Origin: Clostridia bacterium
Lineage (GTDB): Bacteria > Bacillota > Clostridia > Christensenellales > Borkfalkiaceae
DNA length: 64,000 nucleotides
Direction: 5' to 3'
Assembly: GCA_900770945.1 (NCBI GenBank)
Contig: CAAGME010000011.1
Coordinates: 1 to 64,000, forward strand
Shown here one piece after another: positions 9,260 through 17,580 of this stretch. The notes below the pieces were generated by a model. That model was given only the letters and a program-made list of their open reading frames with translations, had not been told where the DNA came from and did no database searches. Numbering within the stretch: the first letter of the stretch is position 1; the number at the start of each line of letters is the position of its first letter. The translations under genes and the position numbers were made by a program.

Positions 9260-12200
9260 ATGCCAAAGAACTTCAAACACAAAGCCGCCAAAGAACAAAT
9301 AAGTTATTTCAGACAACTTCTTTCCGATTTAAAACAAGCTATTTCGTTTAAACAAACTTGTAAAATCGATTTAACACAACTAATCAACCAACTTCACTCT
9401 GCCGACTATTTTTCCGATACCGTCACATACGGGCTTATCGGAAAAGAAACGGATTTTACCGACAGTAAAACAATATCTCTTCTCCGCGATGTTTTCTACT
9501 TTAAAGAGGCTTCGAAATATTCCGAAATATGTGAACTCTTGTATAATCAATACTCGTCTTCAATCGAGGAATATCTCTCCTCGTTATCTACGGGTTCAAA
9601 CGTTGTTTTTTGGCTTTTTTCATCGAAGCAAAAGAAAACGTCGGCAGAAGAAGCGTACGAAAGACTCTCCGAACTAAAAAGCGGAAATTTCACCGTTTCT
9701 GCTACCGGATTATTAGAACAGATACGTAATCTTCATAAAACAGACTTCAAAGTCATTCAACAAGATTTTATAAGCAATACAAAAAAGTATGAGGAATGGT
9801 TAAAAAAGTCAAGTAAAACCGTGTTTTCGGATAACGGGTTGGTTTCTCCTTTTCAAAAATACGACAATGAATATAAAAAGATTTCGGAAAGATTAGAAGA
9901 AATACAAAAATCGATAAATGAAAGCGCGGTGGAAATAAAGGCTTCGGTAGATAGATTATTAGCAGAAGAGTTAGTTGCCGCTTTAAGAGGAATTTCCGTA
10001 GAAGAGCTTGCGAGAGATAAATCCGGCATTAAAACAAAATATCTTAAAGACGCAGGATTTGACACTATTGCCGATGTTTTCGGCGCGTCAACAGCGCAAA
10101 TTGCCTCCGTATACGGAATAAGCCAGGACAAAGCCTATACAATAAAATCCAAAAGCGACAGCTACGCAAAAAAGATAAGAAGCGGATTAAATATCAAGTT
10201 GTCGACGGACAACAAATCGAAATCGGCAACAAAAGTGGTTCAAGCTATTTATTCGTACATGAAAAAAATCGAATATTCTAAAAAAATAGACGAATTAAAC
10301 AATACTTACGGAAACGCCGTAAAAGACGCTTTTGAGGAAATATACAAAGTCGGCAACGGCGTAAAATGGTTGTTTTTATCCGACGAAGAAAAAGAGAAAA
10401 TAAGAACGGCATATCGGTATATAAAAGACACTTTATCATCAAAATACAAACCGATTTCTACGTCAATCTACAAAGAATTCAGAGGTAGAAGCGTAGGGAC
10501 CGATAACGTCTGGAATGATTTTGCGCAAAATTCAATTCGCTATTACAATGTTATTGAAGAAGTATATCCCGGCGTATTAGGAACCGACGATTCCGTTTAC
10601 GGATTGCCTGAAGAACTTGCAAGGCAAATTCAAGACGAATGTTTCTTCCCAGACGGATTGCTTTGCACGTTAAGAAAATATCAAGAATGGGGTGTAAAAT
10701 ACATTCTTCATCAAGAAAAAGCCTTACTTGGCGACGAAATGGGTCTCGGTAAAACCATTCAAGCTATTGCGACTATGGTTTCTTTAAAAAACACGGGCGC
10801 AACCCATTTTCTTGTGGTATGTCCCGCATCCGTAGTTACAAACTGGTGTAGAGAAGTAACAAAACATAGCAAATTAAGGGTAACGAAAATCCATGGTGTC
10901 GGCAAACCCGCCGCCGTAAAGTCTTGGCTAAGAACAGGCGGCGTTGCCGTTACTAATTTTGAATCTACGCAATACATAAAACTGGAAGACGGTTACAAGT
11001 TTTCTCTTTTAGTAGTCGACGAAGCCCATTATATTAAAAACGAACGCACAAAAAGGGGTGAAAACACAAGAAATCTTGCCACACATGCGGACAGGTTGCT
11101 TTTTATGACGGGAACGGCTTTAGAAAATAAAGTTGACGAGATGATTTCTCTGATAAACGTGTTAAGACCGTCAGTCGCCACGCAGATACAGAGTTTTGCA
11201 TTTATGTCTTCGGCACCGCAATTCAGACAAAAGATAGCACCCGTATATTACCGCAGAAAGCGTGAAGACGTACTTACGGAGTTACCTGACAAAATAGAGA
11301 GCAAGGAATGGTGTACATTAAATTCCGAAGAGGAAATCGAATATGAAGACGCGGTGTTAGGAAGTAGATATCAAGACGCCAGACGCGTGTCTTGGAATAT
11401 AGATGATTTAAGCAAGTCCTGCAAGGCGCAAAGACTAAAAGAAATCGTCGAAGAAGCCGAAGCAGAAGGACGAAAAATTCTTGTTTTCTCTTTCTTTTTA
11501 GATACAATAGCAAAAATACATCAGTTTTTACGCGGAAAATGCTTAAACCCCATCAACGGCTCCGTGAACGTAAACCGCAGACAAGAAATTATAGACGAGT
11601 TTGACAACGCCCCGGCGGGAACAGTTTTGCTTGCTCAAATCAATTCGGGCGGAACGGGCTTAAACATTCAGTCAGCCTCGGTAGTCGTTATTTGCGAGCC
11701 TCAGTTCAAGCCGTCAATCGAAAACCAAGCAATTTCAAGAGCGTATAGAATGGGACAATCGAGAAACGTTCTTGTTTACAGATTGTTGTGCGAAAATACC
11801 GTTGATGAAAAACTCACGGAAATGCTTGAAGAAAAACAACAAATCTTTGACGCATTTGCAGATAAATCCGTTGCCGCTCAACAGTGCGTCGAGGTCGACG
11901 ATAAAACCTTCGGGCAGATTATTCAGGAAGAAATCGAGCGTATTAACGAAAAGCGCGGCATTATTACAACCGCAACAGAAGAAGCAAAAACAGAAGCTCA
12001 AAACATCGAAGTCGTCACCCCTAAATCGCCGGAATATAAGCCGATAGCAGTTAAAGAAACCGGAAAGGCTTATTATGGTATGATTATGAAAATGTCATAC
12101 GATGAATTAGTCGCCTTCTTGATAAACAAATACGGTCCTGCAAAACACGATTACTTTACTAACGAATATTGCACAAGTAAAAGCAAAAACGTAACAAGGA

Positions 12201-12655
12201 CAAAAGAAGGTCTTTTTTGTCACCACGTTGACGAAGACAAAGCAATTTTGTTGTCAAACGATAAATATGCGATAAAAAATCCGTTCAGATATCAAAAAGC
12301 GGACAGACTGGTTTACTGCAATTTTTTGGAACATTTTTTACTGCATATACTGATTGTGGAGAAACAAAAAACGACTGAAGCTAACGACGGCGAATTGCAC
12401 GGAATAGGCGGAGCGGTAAATTTCATTTGCAGACAGCTGAACGATTTCTACAACGGATATGAATATAAACAAGAATGGATGCTAAATGTTGTAGCCGTAA
12501 TCAAAAATGATTATGACTCCTACATAATGATGTTGAGAAGATTGTGGCTCGATATCGAAAACGATACGTTATTGTCATTTATTATAAAGAAAGAAAATTT
12601 AGCCATGGGTTATGCAGATAATATTTATCCTAAGATTTTATTTGCCTTAAACTAA
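9260..12655 (+). CDS. SNF2-family helicase with HhH-like segment and HNH-like C-terminus
   Basis: 1131 residues. The N-terminal 480 residues are largely charged helices with a helix-hairpin-helix-like stretch at about 245-297. The SNF2 motor follows: Walker A GDEMGLGKT (about 491-499), DEAH box VVDEAHY (about 586), MTGTALENK, and in lobe two NSGGTGLN (about 796) and ISRAYRMGQ (about 826). The tail (about 930-1131) contains CHHVDED (about 986) and VYCNFLEHFLLHI (about 1020), a spacing reminiscent of HNH nucleases; that link is inference. Such proteins translocate on DNA using ATP. The ribosome binding site is AAGGAG. Codon use is A/T rich like the upstream ATPase, so the pair looks like an acquired island, possibly for defence. 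Confidence 0.88.
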   Translation: MPKNFKHKAAKEQISYFRQLLSDLKQAISFKQTCKIDLTQLINQLHSADYFSDTVTYGLIGKETDFTDSKTISLLRDVFYFKEASKYSEICELLYNQYSSSIEEYLSSLSTGSNVVFWLFSSKQKKTSAEEAYERLSELKSGNFTVSATGLLEQIRNLHKTDFKVIQQDFISNTKKYEEWLKKSSKTVFSDNGLVSPFQKYDNEYKKISERLEEIQKSINESAVEIKASVDRLLAEELVAALRGISVEELARDKSGIKTKYLKDAGFDTIADVFGASTAQIASVYGISQDKAYTIKSKSDSYAKKIRSGLNIKLSTDNKSKSATKVVQAIYSYMKKIEYSKKIDELNNTYGNAVKDAFEEIYKVGNGVKWLFLSDEEKEKIRTAYRYIKDTLSSKYKPISTSIYKEFRGRSVGTDNVWNDFAQNSIRYYNVIEEVYPGVLGTDDSVYGLPEELARQIQDECFFPDGLLCTLRKYQEWGVKYILHQEKALLGDEMGLGKTIQAIATMVSLKNTGATHFLVVCPASVVTNWCREVTKHSKLRVTKIHGVGKPAAVKSWLRTGGVAVTNFESTQYIKLEDGYKFSLLVVDEAHYIKNERTKRGENTRNLATHADRLLFMTGTALENKVDEMISLINVLRPSVATQIQSFAFMSSAPQFRQKIAPVYYRRKREDVLTELPDKIESKEWCTLNSEEEIEYEDAVLGSRYQDARRVSWNIDDLSKSCKAQRLKEIVEEAEAEGRKILVFSFFLDTIAKIHQFLRGKCLNPINGSVNVNRRQEIIDEFDNAPAGTVLLAQINSGGTGLNIQSASVVVICEPQFKPSIENQAISRAYRMGQSRNVLVYRLLCENTVDEKLTEMLEEKQQIFDAFADKSVAAQQCVEVDDKTFGQIIQEEIERINEKRGIITTATEEAKTEAQNIEVVTPKSPEYKPIAVKETGKAYYGMIMKMSYDELVAFLINKYGPAKHDYFTNEYCTSKSKNVTRTKEGLFCHHVDEDKAILLSNDKYAIKNPFRYQKADRLVYCNFLEHFLLHILIVEKQKTTEANDGELHGIGGAVNFICRQLNDFYNGYEYKQEWMLNVVAVIKNDYDSYIMMLRRLWLDIENDTLLSFIIKKENLAMGYADNIYPKILFALN

Positions 12656-12680
12656 TGTCCTTAACTTTTTTAATTTACTC

Positions 12681-12720
12681 AAAAAGAGAGCTTGACTATC
12701 GGTCAAACCCTCTTTTTTTA
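12681..12720. terminator. Terminator shared by convergent genes
   Basis: AAAAAGAG...TTGAC, loop TATCG, GTCAA...CTCTTTTTTT forms a hairpin with T-runs on both sides. It lies between the SNF2 gene and the convergent cysteine protease gene. Confidence 0.75.
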
Positions 12721-15228
12721 ATCCGAAGTTTTGTTTTTTAAGCGTTTTAAGACGCTTCTTAAAATCAAAAAACCGACAACGAGAACAAAACACCCGATTG
12801 TTGTGCCTACAAGCGCGCCGATAAAAACTCCTTTTGTCAAATCGGGTTTTTCTTTTCCACCGGAAGCTCCGCCCGGATTGCCGAAACTATCCGAGCCGTC
12901 CGAATTTTCTTTGCCGTTCGAGCCGCTTGAGCCGTCCGAGCTGCCGGAATTACCGGAATTACCCGGAGCTTCGGTCTTATACACTGCCGTGAGCGTCGTT
13001 TGCTTCGTTACGACAAAGGTATATTCCCTGTCCTCGCAGACGATGTCGCCGTTTTCGTCTTGCCAGCCCACAAAAACCTTCCCTTTCTCGGGTGATTTTG
13101 CGCGGACGGTAACGGTTTCGCCCACAACGAGCCTTCCTCCTCCCGTTCCTCCGACAACGGCTATTTCGACTTTTTTGATTTTTTCAATCGTAATATCCTT
13201 TATCTCTACCCCGTTTTCGTCGAAGTGTTTTTTGCAAAATTCGCAATCTTTATGCGCCTTTACGCCTTCTCTTTCTTCCGTTGCGGAAATCTCGTTTATC
13301 CACTCGCCGAACTTATGCGCTTTTTCGATGACGAGCGCGCTTTCGTCGGTGATAATTTGCGTTGCTTTTTTGTCGAAAAACTTTGTCGAGCAAACCGTAC
13401 ACTTATAATGTTCTTTCCTGCCAAAACTAAAACACGTTGCACTTTCGGTCGGGACGAAAACGACGTCGTGCGGGGCAAAATTTCCGTATTCCGCATGGCA
13501 AAACTCACAAACAGCCTTGTGCGTACAAGTCGAAGTTCCTCCGGCGCAGTCGCCGGTTTCGGTATGCTCCGCATTGTTTTTGCAAACGCGCGTATGCGTG
13601 TCGTTACCGTTGCTTGTCCATTCGCCCCAATCGTGCTTGCCGGCGGCTATTGCGATCGTTAATTCCGACTTTGCCTTTTCGACTTTGTTTTCATCGAAGT
13701 ACCTGCCGCATTTTTCGCAACGATAATGCGCCTTGGTGCCGGAAGCCGAGCAAGTAGCGGGGACCTCGGGTATTAACTCTCCGTAATTATGTTTCTCACA
13801 AACCGGCTCGGCATTTTTTACCTTTGTGTAAGCTTTTATTCGCGCCACACGCCCGCCGTAAGCGATGTAATCGTACCCGTAAGAGGTTTTCTGAAAAGAC
13901 GGCTTTTTCGGCTCTGTCTGCGCATTTACCACGCTCCGTATGCTTGCTTCGCCCTTTTTGTCGGATACTTCCGTTACTATCGAAAAGTACGAGCCGACGT
14001 CAAGCTTTACGCCCATATCGAGCTTTACGGTGTTATACCCGCCGTATTTAAAGGTTTGCGTTTTTTTAGCGGCGAGAACTCCGCTTTCCACAAAGCTTTC
14101 TTGCTTGCCGGTTAAATTCGTGTAAACTTTTACGGTAACTTCGACGTCGTTGCCGACAAACCCGACGTTTACCGCTTCGAGATATTCCGTCTTGTCCGCC
14201 GTCCCCTTTTTCGCCTCGTAAACATTTGCGGCTTGCTTTAACTTAGACAAGCCGAAATCGACTTCGCTGTTGTCGTAATAATAATTGTAATCGTATCTGT
14301 CTTTCGGCGCGTAAGTAAACGTCCACGCCGTTGTCGCCGCGATTTTACTGTCGTACGTCAAGTAAAAATAGCCGTTGTCGCTATAACTGTTTTTTACGAG
14401 CCAACCGCCGTTTCTCGCCGCTTGCTTAGGTCTGAACAAACCTTTGTCGATATTGTCGTTCCACCCGACCAAAGTTATTGCGTGTGCTATTCCGTTCGAA
14501 ACCGACTGATCGTTGTAATATTGCTTCGTTCCGCCGTCGTAATAACAGGAAGCCGTCACCGCGCCGTATTCCGCGATTGCTCTTTTTATTTCGGCAATTC
14601 TGTCATCTCCCGATAGGTCGGAATAAATCAGATTCGCGCTTTCCAATCGGTAAAGGGCGTTTGTCGAAACGTCCGCGTCATACCTTCCCTCTCCGACGGG
14701 ACCTTGCCACATGCTCAGAATCGCCGTGGTTTGCTCTATTTGCCCCGCGCGCGACTGCCATGCCCCCGCTTCGCCGCTCTCATAATCGGCGTTGTTTTTT
14801 AAGTCGTCTGCTTTTCGGACGTACTTTCTGTACGCAAGGGCTTGCGGGTTTAGGTCGAGCGTGTCCTTAAAGCCGATTTTGCTTTTTATCAAGGAAGCCT
14901 CCGAAGCGTTTATCGCCGAATATGCCCAGCACAGGTTCGTGTTGCCCTGGTCTTTTATTTTAGTCAATTGCTCGCGCGGGGCAAATTCCGACAGACTTGC
15001 GATTTGTTCTGCGGAATCGAAAAACCCCGCTTCGTCCTCTGCCGCAACAAAAGCGGTCACGGCTTCCCCGCTTTTTTCCGTTTCCTTGCTATCAACGGTT
15101 TTTTCGCAAACGAAAACAACCGACTTATGCTTAGGCGGCGTTACGGCAATACGGCTCGCCGACGATACGGCAAAAAGCGTTGTCGCAAAGAGTATTATTA
15201 AAAATTCGGCAACCCTTGGTTTTTTCAT
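12718..15228 (-). CDS. Surface-anchored papain-like cysteine protease
   Basis: 836 residues, secreted and membrane-anchored. A signal peptide occupies about 1-24. A C1A (papain) domain spans about 84-300 with Q94 and C100 in KDQGNTNLCWAYS, H249 in AHAITLVGW and N280 in VKNSYSDNG, so the catalytic set is complete. Three repeats follow, of the type CEKHNYGE...C..SG...Y.C..CG.YFD, each with paired cysteines (about 475-690). Next come a repeat resembling InlB/Flg_new modules (about 690-760), a Ser/Gly-rich spacer, a membrane helix (about 805-828) and a basic tail. It probably cuts proteins or peptides at the cell surface. The ribosome binding site GGAGAAG precedes the start. Confidence 0.9.
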   Translation of the reverse strand: MKKPRVAEFLIILFATTLFAVSSASRIAVTPPKHKSVVFVCEKTVDSKETEKSGEAVTAFVAAEDEAGFFDSAEQIASLSEFAPREQLTKIKDQGNTNLCWAYSAINASEASLIKSKIGFKDTLDLNPQALAYRKYVRKADDLKNNADYESGEAGAWQSRAGQIEQTTAILSMWQGPVGEGRYDADVSTNALYRLESANLIYSDLSGDDRIAEIKRAIAEYGAVTASCYYDGGTKQYYNDQSVSNGIAHAITLVGWNDNIDKGLFRPKQAARNGGWLVKNSYSDNGYFYLTYDSKIAATTAWTFTYAPKDRYDYNYYYDNSEVDFGLSKLKQAANVYEAKKGTADKTEYLEAVNVGFVGNDVEVTVKVYTNLTGKQESFVESGVLAAKKTQTFKYGGYNTVKLDMGVKLDVGSYFSIVTEVSDKKGEASIRSVVNAQTEPKKPSFQKTSYGYDYIAYGGRVARIKAYTKVKNAEPVCEKHNYGELIPEVPATCSASGTKAHYRCEKCGRYFDENKVEKAKSELTIAIAAGKHDWGEWTSNGNDTHTRVCKNNAEHTETGDCAGGTSTCTHKAVCEFCHAEYGNFAPHDVVFVPTESATCFSFGRKEHYKCTVCSTKFFDKKATQIITDESALVIEKAHKFGEWINEISATEEREGVKAHKDCEFCKKHFDENGVEIKDITIEKIKKVEIAVVGGTGGGRLVVGETVTVRAKSPEKGKVFVGWQDENGDIVCEDREYTFVVTKQTTLTAVYKTEAPGNSGNSGSSDGSSGSNGKENSDGSDSFGNPGGASGGKEKPDLTKGVFIGALVGTTIGCFVLVVGFLILRSVLKRLKNKTSD

Positions 15229-15371
15229 TTGCTTCTCCGATATCTGATTTTTTCATGCAGAGTTTTTTTGAAATACTCGTTTTTTAGAGCAATCTCGTTC
15301 CGCCGCAAGCCTTGGCAAAATATATGGCGAAAACCTATCTTTCCCTTAAACTCCTGTTTGTCGCTATATCA

Positions 15372-15400
15372 ATTATAGAATATTTTTTAAAATTTTGCAA
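15372..15400 (-). promoter_or_regulatory. Promoter of the cysteine protease gene
   Basis: On the minus strand: TTGCAA (15395-15400), 17 nt, TATAAT (15372-15377). It gives a 5' UTR of about 135 nt that can fold around GCCAAGGC/GGCG segments; I do not recognise a known riboswitch in it. Confidence 0.6.
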
Positions 15401-15653
15401 CATTTCACATATACATTAAAAAACAGTCCGAAAAGACTGCAAAACAATAAACGCTGAGTTGCTAGTGCGGCATTGCTGCATCGATGTTTTTCGTCTTAGC
15501 CTAAAAGTGATGTGACGTTTGCCCTTTTTATAATATTTCCATCACTTGCGCATAGCTCAAACAGCACTTGTCCACAAGGGCAAACCTCTCTTGTGCATTA
15601 GCGCAAACCTCGTTCAAAAGAAAAAGACAACCCGAAAGCTGTCTTTTTTTGTT
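15401..15653. other. Intergenic region between protease promoter and tRNA-Arg
   Basis: About 250 bp. A small hairpin ACAGTC/GACTGC lies at about 15425-15441. The middle (15445-15615) shows no gene with a ribosome binding site. The right end is the tRNA terminator. Confidence 0.6.
15619..15650 (-). terminator. tRNA-Arg terminator
   Basis: On the minus strand AAAAGACA, loop, TGTCTTTT follows directly after the tRNA CCA end. Confidence 0.8.
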
Positions 15654-15728
15654 TGGTGCGTCCGCCGGGACTCGAACCCGGACCGAAGGCGTCGGAGGCC
15701 TTAATGGTATCCGTTCCACCACGGGCGC
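15654..15728 (-). tRNA. tRNA-Arg (anticodon CCG)
   Basis: 75 nt including an encoded CCA. The anticodon stem AAGGC/GCCTT encloses the loop CTCCGAC, giving anticodon CCG. The T arm is CCGGG-TTCGAGT-CCCGG. The acceptor stem is GCGCCCG with CGGACGC and contains one apparent C4-A69 mismatch. A promoter lies upstream and a terminator downstream, so the gene is a single unit. Confidence 0.95.
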
Positions 15729-15758
15729 ATATAAAAGCCTTGCGGCTTTCGTTTAATT

Positions 15759-15788
15759 ATTGTACCACTTTATCTGCTTTTTTGTCAA
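15759..15788 (-). promoter_or_regulatory. tRNA-Arg promoter
   Basis: On the minus strand: TTGACA (15783-15788), 18 nt, TACAAT (15759-15764), about 30 nt before the tRNA 5' end. Confidence 0.75.
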
Positions 15789-15866
15789 ATTTTTTAAAAC
15801 GAGAATAAAACCTTTTATCCGGGATTGTTATCTACTCAATCCCTATCTCCGCTTGAAAAACGTATT

Positions 15867-16565
15867 TCAGCCGTTCGATTGCCTTTTTGACATTTTGCTC
15901 CAGCTCAAAAATGAATAAAAATCATTGGCTAAAAACGCCGCAAAGCATATTACCATCGATAAATAACTTAAATTCTCGACGGAAGCAAGAGACCAAAGCA
16001 CAATCAGTACGATGTCGTTGGCAATGTAGCCGAGCGCGAAAAACGGACTTCTGCGAAAAGTCAGATAGACGCCGAAAAAACTCGTCGCGACGGACACCGT
16101 ACTCCATATTAGGTTTGCCGTGTTAAACGCCCGCAAGATAAAGTAAAACCCGAACGCCACAAAGCCTCCCGCAACGACCGTGAGCGCGTACTCGGTTTTA
16201 CTTATCTTATTCACTTTAACTTCCGCCTTACCCTCTTCATACGGGTTTCTCAACCAGCTTACGAGCGCGAAAACCGCCATCGGCACGGTCATTCCGACGT
16301 AAGTTATCATCTCGCCGTAGTATCTTTGCGCAAACGAAATAACGCCGTAAATTACGCCGAAAACGACCATTAAGGCTTGCCCTGTCGGATTGCCTTTCGC
16401 CGTAAAAATGAGCGAGGTAACGCCGATTACGGAAGCTATGAGCGTAATATATTTTTTTCGGTCGAAAATAAGGAAAGAAGCGATGATAAGCGCGACCGAA
16501 ACGCTCCACAAAACGACTTCTCCCGTCGAAAAATATTTTGCTTTCGTGTTTCTTTCTTTGTTCAT
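15867..16565 (-). CDS. pnuC: PnuC-family nicotinamide riboside or related vitamin transporter
   Basis: 232 residues with about seven to eight membrane helices. PnuC landmarks are KGNPTGQALMVVFGVIYG, a central SWLRNPYEEGKAEVK loop and the C-terminal F.ANDFYSFLSW. This is the ordinary length for the family and differs from the longer PnuC-like protein at 5003-6205. The carrier moves its vitamin by facilitated diffusion with trapping by intracellular phosphorylation; substrate cannot be told from sequence. I chose the ATG at 16565 with AAAAGGAC upstream over a TTG at 16580 that overlaps the ribosome binding site. It has its own promoter and a roughly 100 nt leader. Confidence 0.88.
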   Translation of the reverse strand: MNKERNTKAKYFSTGEVVLWSVSVALIIASFLIFDRKKYITLIASVIGVTSLIFTAKGNPTGQALMVVFGVIYGVISFAQRYYGEMITYVGMTVPMAVFALVSWLRNPYEEGKAEVKVNKISKTEYALTVVAGGFVAFGFYFILRAFNTANLIWSTVSVATSFFGVYLTFRRSPFFALGYIANDIVLIVLWSLASVENLSYLSMVICFAAFLANDFYSFLSWSKMSKRQSNG

Positions 16566-16709
16566 AAAAGTCCTTTTCAACTGAAAAACGCCCGCTCGGC
16601 ATATCTTCTAAGACCTTACGATACGCTCGCGAACGTTTTTCGTTCCGTCACCCGGTGGCGACCTTGCTATTTTTTTTACATTATACCTTTTTTTGTCCGT
16701 TTTCGTCAA
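16566..16709 (-). promoter_or_regulatory. pnuC promoter and structured leader
   Basis: On the minus strand: TTGACG (16704-16709), 18 nt, TATAAT (16680-16685). The leader of about 100 nt contains a hairpin around GTCGCCACCGGGTGAC (about 16650-16665), a perfect hairpin GAACG-AAAAA-CGTTC (about 16631-16645) and, shortly before the ribosome binding site, GCC-GAGC-GGGC with T residues. This could be an attenuating leader; it matches no riboswitch I know. Confidence 0.5.
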
Positions 16710-16769
16710 CCTTTTGCGCGCAAAAAACACGCGATAATCGACTTATAGGTAAGTTTTTGATTATTTGTT

Positions 16770-16860
16770 TCCTAAAAAGGAATAAAATCCGATAGTCAAA
16801 CGCGCGAAAAAGGAATAAAATCGGATACTCGTTTTGCTAAAAAAGGAATAAAATCGGCAA
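16770..16860. repeat. Three-copy short tandem repeat
   Basis: The phrase AAAAAGGAATAAAATCSG occurs three times (near 16776, 16807 and 16840) at intervals of about 32-34 bp in the intergenic space between pnuC and ogt. It is flanked on both sides by the dispersed palindromic motif (16731-16749 and 16939-16955). Confidence 0.7.
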
Positions 16861-16948
16861 ATCCGACGATTATACGGTAAAAAATCAAGGCTTTTTCCTA
16901 AAATTACAAAAAAGCATAACTTAACGCCGATATTTAAAGATAATCGAC

Positions 16949-17545
16949 TTATAGGCGGATATTGTTTATGCCTTCGAGCCTTAAAAGCCCGATTTTGTTT
17001 TTTATACCGCCGCCGTAACCGACAAGCTTTCCGGCCGCACCGAGAACGCGGTGACACGGGATTATTATGCACACGGGGTTTAATCCTACCGCGCCGCCCA
17101 CCGCCTGCGCGGACATTCTTTTTATACCTTTTTCTTCGGCTATCCTTTTTGCGATTTCGCCGTAAGTTATCGTCTTGCCGTAAGGGATTTCTTTCATTAT
17201 CTCGCTTACCCGCGCGCAAAATTCAGTCCTTATCCCGGGCGAAAGCGATGGCAAAAAATCGGGGTTTTTACCGCCGAAATAGATATCGAGCCACTTTCGC
17301 GTTTGCTCAAAAATTTCGAGGTCCTCGCGTTTTTCCGTTTCAGAACCCGAAACGTTTTTCAACAAAACAGCGTGTCCCTCTTCCGATAAGTTTTCCTTTT
17401 TTCTCCCCGCGGCGCACTTAAAAGCCTTTGTTACGTCGGGCAAATTTTTGAAAACGAGCGAGCAAAGAGAAACTCCGTCGGACATCATAATCATATCGTC
17501 GAAATTTTCGGGCGTAGTATATTCGCAAAAATATCTCTTCGACAT
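16949..17545 (-). CDS. ogt: Methylated-DNA--protein-cysteine methyltransferase
   Basis: 198 residues. The suicide DNA-repair protein transfers the alkyl group from O6-alkylguanine to its own cysteine. The active site is IIPCHRVLG (Cys about 164), preceded by the DNA-binding helix segment YGEIAKRIAEEKG and RMSAQAVGGAVGLNP and followed by LVGYGGGIKNKIGLLRLEG. The N-terminal domain is present, so length is normal. It lies 35 bp downstream of pepV on the same strand and is probably co-transcribed. The C-terminal codons overlap one copy of the dispersed palindromic motif. Confidence 0.95.
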   Translation of the reverse strand: MSKRYFCEYTTPENFDDMIMMSDGVSLCSLVFKNLPDVTKAFKCAAGRKKENLSEEGHAVLLKNVSGSETEKREDLEIFEQTRKWLDIYFGGKNPDFLPSLSPGIRTEFCARVSEIMKEIPYGKTITYGEIAKRIAEEKGIKRMSAQAVGGAVGLNPVCIIIPCHRVLGAAGKLVGYGGGIKNKIGLLRLEGINNIRL

Positions 17546-17580
17546 ATTCGTTTTCCCCGCAAAAATAGTATTTTAAGAGC

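Noticed and set aside
13225..15247. Several plus-strand frames across the cysteine protease gene
   Set aside because: All are opposite-strand readings of the protease gene, whose catalytic residues and signal peptide are clear.
16566..16685. Known vitamin riboswitch before pnuC
   Set aside because: No TPP, FMN or NAD+ riboswitch core could be found in the leader.
16770..16860. CRISPR array
   Set aside because: Only three diverged copies of an 18 bp phrase with short, partly similar spacers and no cas genes.
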